Shown here in pieces: positions 51,882-60,752 of a DNA stretch of 64,000 nt. Below the pieces are notes generated by a model. That model saw only the letters and a program-made list of their open reading frames with translations. It was not told the origin of the DNA and did not search any database. The stretch is taken from positions 310,001 to 374,000 of the forward strand of contig CAKUJD010000001.1 in assembly GCA_934661195.1 (NCBI GenBank), given 5' to 3'. Within the stretch, counting starts at the first letter, position 1. Every line of letters starts with the position of its first letter. This DNA comes from an uncultured Muribaculaceae bacterium. GTDB taxonomy: Bacteria; Bacteroidota; Bacteroidia; Bacteroidales; Muribaculaceae. The translations under genes and the position numbers were made by a program.

Positions 51882-53930
51882 CTAATCTTCTTTAAGATGA
51901 GACAATTCTTCGTTCAAAGTATTATCGAGCGAAGCCAACTCAGCAAGAATCTCCTCACTGCTACGCAACGGACGATACTTGTAGAACAAGCGAGTAAATG
52001 GAAATTCACAACCTACCTTGTCCTTGCTTCTGTCCATCCAAGCATCAGGAGCAAACGGCACGACATCACGCTCAAAGTATTCCTCGATGTCTTGCTTCAT
52101 CGGAATCTTTTCCGTGTCATTGAGGTTGGTGTCAATCACCCACTCACCGCTGTTCTTGAAAGGATCAACATAGGCAATAGGAGCATCCTCACAGATTACA
52201 CCAAACGCATCACGGACGAGTTTCTGCTGCGCCTTGGTAGTCTTGACCTTGTTAGCCTTTAGCCATACAAAGAAGTCGTGGTCGTCGCGCTTCTCGCTGG
52301 CACCTTCCAACTGGGCGATGTCACGCAAGATGACGTTCTTCTTGTCGTCAGCCTTAAAGTCCTCACTCTCACATAACGCCTCATACTTGGCAGTGATATT
52401 TTCGAACCACAGGCGAAGAGGGCGACGAACAGCCACATTAGTATAGAGGAAGTCATCATAATCGAGCAGCTTGGCTATTTCCAAATGTTCCATCTCGCCT
52501 GTCTTCTCATACTCTATGTCACGACTGTATGATTGATATTCCTTGTAGATGTCGAAGATTTCCCTGGCACCCTCATCGCTTATCTCATAACGCTTCTTAC
52601 CCAAGTTCTTCTGGAGCAGATTGGTAAACTCTTTGGTATGGGCTGCATCAATGAAGAGAGCCTTGTGGTATTTCTCCGCAGGACGCTTGTTGTCGAGAAT
52701 CCACAGGTAGGTGGTGATGTCCGTACCATAAAACAAGTTCTTAGGCAAGGCTACGATGGCATCGAGCAAGTTGCGGTCGAGCAGCATCTTTCTGATGTTG
52801 CTCCATCCATTGCCAGCATCGCCATTGAACAAAGGTGAGCCATTCAACACAATGCCAATGCGAGAGCCCGCTTGGTCGTCCATCTTGGCTATCATGTGCT
52901 GCAAGAAGAGCAAGGAGCCATCGGATGTAGAAGGGAGACCTGCCTCGAAGCGTCCACCAGGGCAGTTGTCTTTCAAGACAGCCTTCTTCACATTCGCATC
53001 CTTTCCCCAATCTACACCAAAAGGAGGGTTGGCAAGCATGAAGTTGAACTTCTTGCCATACAACTTATCGTCTGCCAAGGTGTCGCCTTGAAAGAGCTGT
53101 TGGTCGAGGTTCTGGTCATCGCCCTTCATCAAGAGGTCTGCCTTACAGATGGCGTATGTCTTCTCGCTCAGTTCCTGACCATAAAGATATACCTTTAGGT
53201 TCTTGTTCTGAGCCATTTCCTGCAAGTGCTCACGTCCCACGGTCAGCATACCGCCAGTACCGCAGCATGGGTCGTAGATAGTGAAAGCCTTGCCAGGGAT
53301 AAACAGCTCTTGCTCCTTGCCACACATGGTAAGGCTCACCAAGAGTTTTACAACCTCTCTTGGCGTGTAGTACTGACCAGCCTTGGTGTTGGTGGACTCC
53401 TTGGAACGACGGATGACAATCTCGAAGATGGTTCCCATCATGGCATTGCTCACCTTGCTTGGGTGGAGGTCAGCCTTCTCCACAAACTGCTGAATGACGG
53501 CATAGAGCTTGTTGCCTCTGTCCAAACGAGCATATATCTTGGAAAGGTCAACTACGTCGCTATCGCCGTCCTCATGCACGAAGTTGGCAAGAATATCCTT
53601 CACGTTGTCAGTAAATCCCTCGATGTATGTCTTGAAGGAATCGCCGATGTGGTCGGGAGCGTTCAGGAGCTTCTTCAAAGACAAGCCAGACATATTGAAG
53701 AACGTGATGCCGTTCTGCTTCATCAACGATTGAAGCTTGTACTTGCGTACCTTCTCGTCGTATGTATTTAACTCATCGAGAATTGCATCATATTTGTCTT
53801 CAAGGACACAATCCAAACGACGAAGCAAGGTGAAAGGCAAAATCACGTCCTCCACCTCGGAATCATCATAAGAATTACGAATAACCTCTTTGATGTCCCA
53901 TATCACATTGGCTAATTCCTGCTCGGTCAT
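51882..53930 (-). CDS. hsdM: Type I restriction-modification DNA methyltransferase subunit
   Basis: 682 residues. A helical N-terminal domain is followed by the N6-adenine methyltransferase fold with IYDPCCGTGGMLT (SAM binding, D-P-x-x-G-T-G-like) and FMLANPPFGVDWG (catalytic NPPF). The C-terminal about 150 residues are longer than in the shortest HsdM proteins. It methylates adenine at the site chosen by HsdS. The promoter box TAACTTTG lies on the minus strand at 54003-53996. First gene of the RM operon. Confidence 0.95.
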   Translation of the reverse strand: MTEQELANVIWDIKEVIRNSYDDSEVEDVILPFTLLRRLDCVLEDKYDAILDELNTYDEKVRKYKLQSLMKQNGITFFNMSGLSLKKLLNAPDHIGDSFKTYIEGFTDNVKDILANFVHEDGDSDVVDLSKIYARLDRGNKLYAVIQQFVEKADLHPSKVSNAMMGTIFEIVIRRSKESTNTKAGQYYTPREVVKLLVSLTMCGKEQELFIPGKAFTIYDPCCGTGGMLTVGREHLQEMAQNKNLKVYLYGQELSEKTYAICKADLLMKGDDQNLDQQLFQGDTLADDKLYGKKFNFMLANPPFGVDWGKDANVKKAVLKDNCPGGRFEAGLPSTSDGSLLFLQHMIAKMDDQAGSRIGIVLNGSPLFNGDAGNGWSNIRKMLLDRNLLDAIVALPKNLFYGTDITTYLWILDNKRPAEKYHKALFIDAAHTKEFTNLLQKNLGKKRYEISDEGAREIFDIYKEYQSYSRDIEYEKTGEMEHLEIAKLLDYDDFLYTNVAVRRPLRLWFENITAKYEALCESEDFKADDKKNVILRDIAQLEGASEKRDDHDFFVWLKANKVKTTKAQQKLVRDAFGVICEDAPIAYVDPFKNSGEWVIDTNLNDTEKIPMKQDIEEYFERDVVPFAPDAWMDRSKDKVGCEFPFTRLFYKYRPLRSSEEILAELASLDNTLNEELSHLKED

Positions 53931-53995
53931 AATGTATATAAGTAATTGTTCGTTTTTTTAGTGTGTGAGTAAGTGCCATGCCACTGGCGTGAGTG

Positions 53996-54003
53996 CAAAG
54001 TTA
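53996..54003 (-). promoter_or_regulatory. Promoter -7 box of the RM operon
   Basis: TAACTTTG on the minus strand, 66 nt before the hsdM ATG. Confidence 0.6.
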
Positions 54004-54158
54004 CCGCGCCACTGCGCAGCCATTGTGCGCAGCCGCGTTTTTTTCGCGCCTGCCAGTCTTATTTTTTGGCTTGCCCAAAGATAGCCAAAAGAGCCCGACT
54101 GTGCAAGCGCCTACAGCCCGAAAGCCCCCACAGATTTTTGTGCAGATGTTTTTTGAAT

Positions 54159-54193
54159 GTTTGCATTATTGCGGGGAAGTGAATAACTTTGGC
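54159..54193 (+). promoter_or_regulatory. Promoter of the 57-residue protein gene
   Basis: TTTG at 54160-54163 and TAACTTTG at 54186-54193 with a 22-nt spacer, directed rightwards; the ATG follows at 54240. Confidence 0.6.
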
Positions 54194-54239
54194 GGTGGAA
54201 AAATGTTTTTTCTGGATTAACTAAAAATGTAATACGGAT

Positions 54240-54413
54240 ATGAGCAATACTAAAATTCCCGGTCTCAGTTTCTCGTGGCGGCGTGCCTTGGGCATCACCA
54301 AAATCAAGCGCGAGTTCACCAAAGCCACCGGCGTGCCCACCACGCGTGGCGGCATCGAGCGCAAAATAGGCGGCGCCATAGTCAACGCCATTTTCAAGAA
54401 GCGGCAGCGATAG
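54240..54413 (+). CDS. Conserved small basic protein (57 residues)
   Basis: The ATG at 54240 opens MSNTKIPGLSFSWRRALGIT, with KATGVPTTRGGIERKIG in the middle and KKRQR at the end. I recall the pattern K-I-x-G-x-S-F-S-W-x-R-A-L-G-I plus G-I-P-T-T-x-G-x-x-R-K-I-G in small proteins of many Bacteroidetes, with no known function. The high content of Lys and Arg suggests nucleic-acid or ribosome association; this is inference. It has its own promoter. Confidence 0.7.
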   Translation: MSNTKIPGLSFSWRRALGITKIKREFTKATGVPTTRGGIERKIGGAIVNAIFKKRQR

Positions 54414-54570
54414 CTCCTGAAAAAGGCGGCGATCCCAGGCAACTCGGCCGGTGGCGAATGCGAAAGCAGTAGTGTCGCGGCGTGCCGAAAGCAATGAAGA
54501 ATTTTATTCCTAAGCGGGATAAGGTTTAAAGGAATAGCCGCTAAAAAAATGGTTTGCAGTTGTTTGCTGT

Positions 54571-54785
54571 AGGGACGCGGCATGCCGCGTCCGACGGGCG
54601 TAGCCCCCCAGCACGAAAATAGGAAAATCACACCAAATACACCTCCATTGGCTGTAATTGTTTACGTATAATATGTTGATTTGCAGTGAATTGAGGCGGA
54701 TGTGGCATGCCACGTCCCTACAGCATTTGTCGCTGCGTGGTGCACCCGCCACCACGCAGCGATTGCCTCTTTTTTAGCGCTCTTG
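54571..54785 (+). repeat. Dispersed palindromic repeat, solo copy
   Basis: GGGACGCGGCATGCCGCGTCC followed by GACGGGCGTAGCCCC, a roughly 110-bp spacer with CACCTCCATTGGCTGTAATT, then the second palindrome GTGGCATGCCAC and a GCTGCGTGGTGCACCCGCC tail. It is the same unit as in the 2.7-kb array, in the opposite orientation. It fills the 54414-54814 gap; no gene is seen there. Confidence 0.8.
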
Positions 54786-54814
54786 GATGGCATAATCAGC
54801 TGACAGGCAATGCA

Positions 54815-55825
54815 CTATTTGGCCGTCTGGCGGCGCTTGAACACCAGCCAGGGCACTATGCCGCGGCCTTTGTGCCGGGTGTCGGTGTCGCCGCCTTGGA
54901 GGCCTATGTCGTGGACACGGCCGTCGGCGGTGCGGTAGAAGCAGTAGTCGCTGCCGCCGGTGATGTAGATGGCGTCGGTGAAGCCATATTCGCGCAAAGC
55001 GTCGGCAAACTCATACATGCCCTGCTTGCCGCGGCTTTCGATGTAATACAGCTTGCCGCCCATGCTGCCCAGTGCGCGGCGCTCCACTTTGCCGTGCAGG
55101 TAGAAGCGCGGCGGCAGCACGCCGTCGGACACCAGTATGAACTGGCGGAAGAAGCTGCCACCGCGCTCGGCGCAGTAGTCGCGCACCTTCTCGTCGCGCG
55201 CCACGCCTATCAGCACGTGGCCGTCGGCCATGGCGCAGTAGCCCCGGCGGCTGGTGTTGCTCTGCAGCACGTTGCCGTTCACCACCAGGCTGCCCAGATA
55301 CTGGTTGGCCTTGGGGTCGTAGCTGGTGAAGTCGCTGCTGCGGCTGTAGAGGTACACATCAGAGTCGGCCGGCGTGGGCTCGGTGAACGAGATTTCGGCC
55401 TGCAGGCCGCGCAGCTCATACATGTTAAGCCCCACGCCCAAAATCGAGTCGCTCTTCATCACCACCGCGGGTGCCTCGCTGGGCAGCGGCTGCTGTAGCT
55501 TGGCTATGTTGGTCTTGGAGTCGGCCGACACTGGCACGCCCACTGCTATGTGGTAGCGGTAATACAGATATCCGCCTGCGGCCAGCGTGCACACCAGCGC
55601 CGTGGCAATTGCCGCCGTGACCGCCAGCAGCCACCGGCTGCGGCGGGAGGGCGCGGGCGTAAGGGGTGTGGAGTCGGCTATGCTGTCGGCGTAGCTGTCG
55701 TCGCTTTCTATGGTCAATACCGGAGTTTCGCCCTGGCCCTGGCCCGGCACCTCGCTGGCGTTTTCGTCAATAACGATTGTGGGCTTGCCCTCAATTATGC
55801 TGTTGTTGCCTTTGCTGTTGTTCAT
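54815..55825 (-). CDS. NAGPA-like anchored protein (second module)
   Basis: 336 residues: a cytoplasmic N-terminal section of about 70 residues, one membrane helix (WLLAVTAAIATALVCTLAAGGYLY), and an outer domain with FFRQFILVSDGVLPPRF, LHGKVERRAL and FADALREYGFTDAIYITGG, resembling the phosphodiester glycosidase (NAGPA) family. It is the intact paralogue of the gene at 21741-22511 and shows what that copy has lost at its 5' end. It overlaps the LytTR gene by 4 nt (ATGA). A periplasmic role on glycans or wall is inferred from the YkuD_2 partner. Confidence 0.7.
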   Translation of the reverse strand: MNNSKGNNSIIEGKPTIVIDENASEVPGQGQGETPVLTIESDDSYADSIADSTPLTPAPSRRSRWLLAVTAAIATALVCTLAAGGYLYYRYHIAVGVPVSADSKTNIAKLQQPLPSEAPAVVMKSDSILGVGLNMYELRGLQAEISFTEPTPADSDVYLYSRSSDFTSYDPKANQYLGSLVVNGNVLQSNTSRRGYCAMADGHVLIGVARDEKVRDYCAERGGSFFRQFILVSDGVLPPRFYLHGKVERRALGSMGGKLYYIESRGKQGMYEFADALREYGFTDAIYITGGSDYCFYRTADGRVHDIGLQGGDTDTRHKGRGIVPWLVFKRRQTAK

Positions 55826-56196
55826 TTCTGTCCCTCCTGCGTTTTAGCGTTTTCGTGTTCCATAAGTGTCTTCAGCTCCTTCAGGGCTTCGCGCGAGGCC
55901 CTTAGCTTGAAGTCGACCGAGAGCCTGCTGCCCGACAGCAGCAGGTCTTGCGTCATCAGGTTGATCACATATATGTATTTCTTGTTCACAATCAGGCTCT
56001 TGCCCACGCGCACAAAGGTGTTGTTGCTCAGCTGGCTAAAAGCCTCGTCGAAGAATTTGAGTTTAAACGTCATTTTGTGCGGCTTGCCGTTGAACAGGTA
56101 CAAGTCGGAATAGTTGCCGTCGGCTTGCACAAACACGATGTCGTCGGTCTGCACACGCACCAGCTCGGACGCTGTAGATATTTTAAGCCACTCCAT
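55822..56196 (-). CDS. LytTR-domain DNA-binding protein
   Basis: A 124-residue stand-alone LytTR domain: DIVFVQADGNYSDLYLFNG, KMTFKLKFFDEAFSQLSNN, TFVRVGKSLIVNKKYIYVI. No receiver domain precedes it, so it is a minimal regulator or is controlled by a separate partner. LytTR proteins often control envelope and wall genes. Co-translated with the NAGPA-like gene and 58 nt after the YkuD_2 gene. Confidence 0.85.
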   Translation of the reverse strand: MEWLKISTASELVRVQTDDIVFVQADGNYSDLYLFNGKPHKMTFKLKFFDEAFSQLSNNTFVRVGKSLIVNKKYIYVINLMTQDLLLSGSRLSVDFKLRASREALKELKTLMEHENAKTQEGQK

Positions 56197-56254
56197 GTAT
56201 GTGTGTATGTTATATTTAGTTCGTTTTTTGCGTTGTCATCGTTTTTCGGCCTCG

Positions 56255-56896
56255 TTAGCAGAACGTCCACAGCAGCATAGGCTTGCTTTCGCTGTGGGCC
56301 AGACTGTCGATGTAGTCGAAGCCGCGCGTGCTCACCGTGACGCAGCCCTGGCTGCTGCGGCGGTTAAGCGGAATGTATTTGCGCCAGCAGTTGACGTTGA
56401 CCCACAGCGATCCGTGCACCATCAGGCCGCGGCCGTAGGCGTTGCTGTTGGTGGTGTCGAGGCCTTTGAGCCTGAGGCTCTTCTTCATCCTGATGCCGCG
56501 CTCAAGCGTCACCTCAAACCGGCCCAGCGACGAGCATTCGCTGCCGGGCTTGTTGCTGAACACGGGCTTGCGCGCCGTGCTGCCGCCTCCGGCGCCGTGC
56601 ATGGCATAGGTGCGGGCCACCGTTTTGCGGCTTTTAAACGACCACACATACAGCCTTGGCTTGCCGCTGGGCACGCTGTAGTCCACCAGCAGGCAGTAGT
56701 TGGTGCTGAGGCCGTGTCGCTTGGCCGCCTTCAGGGCCGCATCGGCCCGCTGCTCAAGGCTGGCATAGTGGGTGTCGTCGGGCATCATGTCGCATGACCG
56801 TATCACCGCACAACCCGCCACTATTGCCGCCATTGCCACACACGCTGCGGCCAAGGCCGCCATCACTGTCTTCACTGTTTTGCCCGTCATTGCCAT
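56255..56896 (-). CDS. YkuD_2-type L,D-transpeptidase-like protein (second module)
   Basis: 213 residues with an N-terminal hydrophobic segment (VMAALAAACVAMAAIVAGC, possibly a lipobox VAGC at C29). Active-site segments are YAMHGAGGGS, GSECSSLGRF, RGLMVHGSL with H161 and SSQGCVTVST with C185. It belongs to the murein L,D-transpeptidase catalytic family and is paralogous to 19672-20328. Two -7 boxes precede it on the minus strand: TACCTTTG at 56935-56928 and TAACTTTG at 57038-57031. It heads a YkuD_2-LytTR-NAGPA-like operon. Confidence 0.82.
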   Translation of the reverse strand: MAMTGKTVKTVMAALAAACVAMAAIVAGCAVIRSCDMMPDDTHYASLEQRADAALKAAKRHGLSTNYCLLVDYSVPSGKPRLYVWSFKSRKTVARTYAMHGAGGGSTARKPVFSNKPGSECSSLGRFEVTLERGIRMKKSLRLKGLDTTNSNAYGRGLMVHGSLWVNVNCWRKYIPLNRRSSQGCVTVSTRGFDYIDSLAHSESKPMLLWTFC

Positions 56897-57074
56897 TGTC
56901 TATCGCTTTTTTTTGATTTTGCGGAGGCAAAGGTATTGAGCGCGTAAGGCGCAGAAAAGCAAGTTGATGGCAGTTGTGCAAAAGGCCCCGTTTCTTGTAT
57001 GAACTGGGTGGCGCGCTGCCGGCTGCGGCCCAAAGTTAGCCAAATCCGGCCACGTGTGCAAGCCACAAAGCAAG

Positions 57075-57120
57075 GCAGCCGCCCCGCACGCCATCATGTG
57101 GGCAGGTGCGGGGCGGCTGC
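57075..57120 (-). terminator. Hairpin after the tyrosine autokinase gene
   Basis: GCAGCCGCCCCGCA (57075-57088) pairs with TGCGGGGCGGCTGC (57107-57120), a 14-bp perfect stem 27 bp after the kinase stop. The T-run is weak. Confidence 0.55.
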
Positions 57121-57147
57121 AATGCGTGTGGGTGCCGTGGCGGGCGG

Positions 57148-59574
57148 TTAGCGTCGGCGCAGGCGCAGCAGGCGCTTGCGGTGGCGGCGGTGCGAGTCGC
57201 CACCATCGTCGCCATAACCATACCCGTAACCGTAGCCGTAGCCATATCCGTAGCCGTAGCCATATCCGTAGCCGCCGTAGCCATATCCGTAGCGCTTCGA
57301 GCCCACCTTGATGTCGTTGAGCAGCAGGGTGAGGTTGTTCACCTTGTGGTCTTTGCTCATCTTCTCGAGCTCGGCCAGATAGCGGCGGTCGATGCGTCCG
57401 TCGCGCACCACATATATGGTGAGGTCGGCGAAGCGGTTGATGAGCGCAGCGTCGGCGATGATGCCAAATGGCACGGTGTCGAGCAGCACGTAGTCGTATT
57501 CCTTTCTAAGCGTCTCCACCATCTGCTTGAAGCGGTCGCTCATCAGCAGGTTGGTGGGGTTGGGCGGAATTGCGCCGATGCTAATGAAGTCGAGGTTGGG
57601 GTGCAGCACGCCTTTGGTTATCACCTGGTGGATGTCGTCGACGTTGCCCGAGAGGTAGGCGCTGAGGCCCACGCCCGTGTTTTCAACGCCCACATATTCC
57701 GAGAAGCGGCCCTTGCGCAGATCCACGTCGACGGCTATCACCTTCTTGCCGATGTGGGCGCAGATAAGGGCCAGGTTGATGGCCACAAAGCTCTTGCCCT
57801 CGCCGGCCATGGTGGAGGTGAGCTGCATCACCACGCCATGGCCGCTCTTGGTGTCGGTCATGTAGTCGAGGTTGCTGCGCACTATGCGCAGGGCCTCCGA
57901 CACGCGGTCGCGGCCGTCTTCGGTCACCACTATCTCCTTCTTTTCCTGCTCCTTGGTCTTGGCGGGCAGCTCGCCTATGATGGGAATGTCGCAGCTGTTT
58001 TCAATGTCGCGCCGCGAGTGCACTGTGGTGTCGAGCGAGTAGATCCAGAAGATGAAGAATATCACCACTGCCGGCAGCGCCAGGCCTATCACCAGGCCTG
58101 TGAGCATTATCATCATCTCGCGCGGCGCAATGGGCGCGGCCGGACCCGAGGCGTTTTCCACCACCTTGGCGTTAGGCTCGGTGATGGCCAGCTGCAGGGC
58201 GTTCTCCTCGCGCTTGTTGAGCAGGTAGAGGTAGAGCTGCTCCTTGATTTTCTGCTGGCGGGTGACCTCGGTGATGGCCTTCTCCTGCGACGGCATCGAC
58301 TGCATGCCGCCAATGGCGCGGTTGCTCTCGGCCACGGCGGTCGACTGCTTCATGCTCAGGGTGCGTATGTAGCTGTTGATGGTGCGCATTATGTTGCTCT
58401 TCATTGCGCTCAGCGAGTTGCTCAGCTCCACCATCACGGGGTTTTCCTTGCTCGAGGTTGCGGCAATCTTCTGGTAGCGCAGCATGGCCTCGTTGTATTG
58501 GTTAATCTGGCTCTCGATGCCGCTGTTCTCAATGCCGGTGTTGCTGGGAATCAGGTCGGTGCCGTGCATCGAGGCCAGGTGGTCGCGAATGTAGGTGGCC
58601 AGGCGCAGCTGCATGTCGGCGTCCGACACGTTTTCCACATATTTCACGCCAGTCGACGGGTCGGCAAACATGGTTGCGCCCGCGCCTGCCACTTTAAGCT
58701 CGGCAATGCGGCTGTCCACGCCGCTCAGGTCTTTCGACAGCGCCTCTATGCGGTCGGCAATGAAGTTCTCGGTGCTGCGCGCCACGCGGTTTTTGTCGCT
58801 TATGGCCTCCTGGTTGTAGGCCACGATGAGGGCGTTGAGCACGTCAAGGCCCAGGTCGTGGTTGTCGCATGTGAGCGACAGGTGCACCACGTTGGCCATC
58901 TTGTCGGCCTTCTCGGCGCTTAGGTTGGCCACCAGCGCCTTGGCAATGTCGTGGGTGGTGTAGATGCGCACCTTGGTCAGCGCCAGGTCGGCCGGGTTAA
59001 ACGACTGCGTCTTGGTGATGGCCACGGGGCCGTAGACGGTGCTCACCTTGTTGCCAAAGTGGGCCTTCTTCCACGCGCCTCCGTCCACGTTAAACTCAAA
59101 TTCGGTGGCGCTCTTGGGCACCACGGTGATGGTGAAGTTGTCCTTGATGTCGTTGAGCGGAGTCACCTGCACCGGCGCCGACTTGTAGATGTTCACGTCG
59201 CGCAGATACACGTGGCCGTAATACTGCACGTTCAGGCCCAAGTGGCTCACCACGGTCTCCATCAGCTTGGTGGAGCGCAGCTTGAATATTTCATCGGGTA
59301 TGCCGCTCACGCCCGTGTTCACGCCCAGGTCGGAGAACACCTGCGACTGGCTGGTGTTGCTCTTGTTGTCCTCGGTGTTGACCAGAATGTAGGCGTCCGA
59401 ACTGTAGATGGGCGTTTGTGTCTTGCCATAGAGGTAGGCTATGCAGCCGCACGCCACCACCGATATCACAAACCAATACCAGTTGCGCGCGCACGCCATG
59501 AGGAAAGCCCGCATGGGTATGCCCGATGACTCTTCACGCCTTCCTTGCTTTGTTTCTTCGCTTGCTTCTTGCAT
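57148..59574 (-). CDS. Wzc-like polysaccharide co-polymerase/tyrosine autokinase
   Basis: 808 residues. An N-terminal Wzz domain with a membrane helix (WYWFVISVVACGCIAYLYG), a periplasmic coiled-coil section (about 60-480) and a second helix (MIMLTGLVIGLALPAVVIFF) are followed by the BY-kinase: TSTMAGEGKSFVAINLA (Walker A), KVIAVDVDLRKGRF (Walker A') and YDYVLLDTVPFG (Walker B). The tail holds 13 tyrosines in almost strict Y-G alternation, the site of autophosphorylation in this family, then a basic end HRRHRKRLLRLRRR. It controls exopolysaccharide chain length and export. A promoter box TAAATTTG lies on the minus strand at 59720-59713. Confidence 0.92.
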   Translation of the reverse strand: MQEASEETKQGRREESSGIPMRAFLMACARNWYWFVISVVACGCIAYLYGKTQTPIYSSDAYILVNTEDNKSNTSQSQVFSDLGVNTGVSGIPDEIFKLRSTKLMETVVSHLGLNVQYYGHVYLRDVNIYKSAPVQVTPLNDIKDNFTITVVPKSATEFEFNVDGGAWKKAHFGNKVSTVYGPVAITKTQSFNPADLALTKVRIYTTHDIAKALVANLSAEKADKMANVVHLSLTCDNHDLGLDVLNALIVAYNQEAISDKNRVARSTENFIADRIEALSKDLSGVDSRIAELKVAGAGATMFADPSTGVKYVENVSDADMQLRLATYIRDHLASMHGTDLIPSNTGIENSGIESQINQYNEAMLRYQKIAATSSKENPVMVELSNSLSAMKSNIMRTINSYIRTLSMKQSTAVAESNRAIGGMQSMPSQEKAITEVTRQQKIKEQLYLYLLNKREENALQLAITEPNAKVVENASGPAAPIAPREMMIMLTGLVIGLALPAVVIFFIFWIYSLDTTVHSRRDIENSCDIPIIGELPAKTKEQEKKEIVVTEDGRDRVSEALRIVRSNLDYMTDTKSGHGVVMQLTSTMAGEGKSFVAINLALICAHIGKKVIAVDVDLRKGRFSEYVGVENTGVGLSAYLSGNVDDIHQVITKGVLHPNLDFISIGAIPPNPTNLLMSDRFKQMVETLRKEYDYVLLDTVPFGIIADAALINRFADLTIYVVRDGRIDRRYLAELEKMSKDHKVNNLTLLLNDIKVGSKRYGYGYGGYGYGYGYGYGYGYGYGYGYGDDGGDSHRRHRKRLLRLRRR
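57211..57291 (-). repeat. 18-bp tandem repeats encoding the YG tail
   Basis: Read on the minus strand, TACGGATATGGCTACGGC occurs three times, followed by diverged TAC/TAT-GGN pairs. The codons encode 3 + 10 Tyr-Gly pairs with one extra Gly. Confidence 0.85.
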
Positions 59575-59952
59575 CTTGAAAAAAGTGATGTGTTATGTAG
59601 TTTTATATGCTTGCGTATTCACCAACGGATCGTACTATTTTTCTCGTGCCACACAGCCGGCCGCTTCTGCGTTGCCGCGGTGGGGCGTGCGGCGGCCATG
59701 TGTTTTAACGTGCAAATTTAGCCAATTATTTCATTACACACATTATATAGTGCCGAAAATAATTCCACTTGTCCGCCGGGCCGCGTCCCACGGAGCCAGC
59801 CACACAGACTCTCACACAGGTGCTTTTTCAAAAAAATAGTGCAAAACTGGGCGCAGAGCGTCAAAGCTTGCCTGAACGCTTTGCCGCGGAGTAGCCTATT
59901 TTCTGCAAAAAAATCGGGCTGTGAACAATATTGAGCACAACGGAAGATCTAT
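59575..59952. other. Intergenic stretch upstream of the autokinase gene
   Basis: Contains the autokinase leader (about 140 nt) and its -7 box TAAATTTG (minus strand, 59720-59713). No gene or clear hairpin was recognised in 59730-59952. Confidence 0.5.
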
Positions 59953-60201
59953 TTACGCCGCTTTGCCATATTTGTAAATGCTGTCGCTGGCAAGGTCAAT
60001 TTGGTCATTCCAATACACGCAAGTACGGCTTGAATCTAGTTGCGCCTGCTTGAAAAGCCCATACACATCTACTAATGCACGAAATGCAGGAAGCGTTTTT
60101 ATGTCATCTTTTACATCATACATAACCTTATATCCATCATCAAATTCAACGAAAAGGATATAATTGTCGAGAACCGATAACTGTTTAATTCTAGGTATCA
60201 T
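59953..60201 (-). CDS. DUF2442-type protein
   Basis: 82 residues from ATG 60201 (MIPRIKQLSVLDNYILFVEF), with DDGYKVMYDVKDDIKTLPAF and the end CVYWNDQIDLASDSIYKYG, which fits the DUF2442 pattern. Its ATG overlaps the stop of the DUF4160 gene (ATGA), so the pair is co-translated. The pair is widespread and looks like a toxin-antitoxin or small regulatory module; the activity is unproven. Confidence 0.8.
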   Translation of the reverse strand: MIPRIKQLSVLDNYILFVEFDDGYKVMYDVKDDIKTLPAFRALVDVYGLFKQAQLDSSRTCVYWNDQIDLASDSIYKYGKAA

Positions 60202-60455
60202 AGCGGTGGTAGTTTGGTTATTATTTGTTTGTCCCACATTTCCTGAAGTTCATCGGAATGAAGCGAGAGCCATTCCGTTACTAACTCCTGAGCCTTTTGT
60301 GGAAGGTCTCCTTCAAACATTTCAAAGGTTTTAATATTAAATAGGCCCACATACTCATTGTAAATGGCATGTATGTGAGAAGGCTCGTGTTCTTTGGGTT
60401 TAAAGAACATCTTTATGATAATCCCATAAAATCTAACAATCTCTGGCATACGCAT
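60198..60455 (-). CDS. DUF4160-type protein
   Basis: 85 residues (MRMPEIVRFYGIIIKMFFKP) with EHEPSHIHAIYNEYVGLFNI, the typical H-x-H segment of DUF4160. The promoter box TATATTTG lies on the minus strand at 60475-60468, only 12 nt before the ATG, so the leader is very short. First gene of the DUF4160-DUF2442 pair. Confidence 0.82.
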   Translation of the reverse strand: MRMPEIVRFYGIIIKMFFKPKEHEPSHIHAIYNEYVGLFNIKTFEMFEGDLPQKAQELVTEWLSLHSDELQEMWDKQIITKLPPL

Positions 60456-60549
60456 TTATTTTTGATGCAAATATACTCTGGGCGTTTGTGTTCACCAAAC
60501 TTTTTTCAAAAAAAATTGGGCTGCGCAGATAGGCTGCATCACGGCGTTG

Positions 60550-60557
60550 TAACTTTG
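60550..60557 (+). promoter_or_regulatory. Promoter -7 box of the tRNA cluster
   Basis: TAACTTTG, 17 nt before the first tRNA. Confidence 0.65.
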
Positions 60558-60574
60558 CACCGTCAAATCACAAA

Positions 60575-60665
60575 GGAAGCATGGGTGAGTGGTTTAAACC
60601 AGCGCATTGCTAACGCGCCGAGCCCGCAAATCAAGGCTCCGAAAGTTCGAATCTTTCTGCTTCCG
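60575..60665 (+). tRNA. tRNA-Ser (anticodon GCT), second gene
   Basis: 91 nt. Acceptor GGAAGCA/TGCTTCC with discriminator G, variable arm GAGCC...GGCTC, T arm GAAAG-TTCGAAT-CTTTC. The anticodon arm GCGCA-TTGCTAA-CGCGC has an A-C mismatch at its last pair. It has the same anticodon as the tRNA at 45404 but a quite different body. Confidence 0.85.
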
Positions 60666-60673
60666 CAACGACG

Positions 60674-60748
60674 GGTGAGGTAGCTCAATTGGATTAGAGC
60701 AGGTGCCTACGAAGCATCAGGTTGCGGGTTCGAATCCCGCCCCCACCA
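60674..60748 (+). tRNA. tRNA-Arg (anticodon ACG)
   Basis: 75 nt. Acceptor GGTGAGG/CCCCACC (one A-C mismatch), D arm GCTC...GAGC, anticodon loop CTACGAA, T arm GCGGG-TTCGAAT-CCCGC. Eight nt after tRNA-Ser. Confidence 0.9.
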
Positions 60749-60752
60749 CTTT

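Noticed and set aside
45404..54003. tRNA-Ser(GCT) as the attachment site of the RM island
   Set aside because: I searched for a second copy of the tRNA 3' end near 54 kb and saw none, and no integrase is present.
57106..58923. A 605-codon plus-strand frame opposite the tyrosine autokinase
   Set aside because: The minus-strand protein has clear Walker motifs and Wzz architecture; the plus frame has none and is low-complexity.
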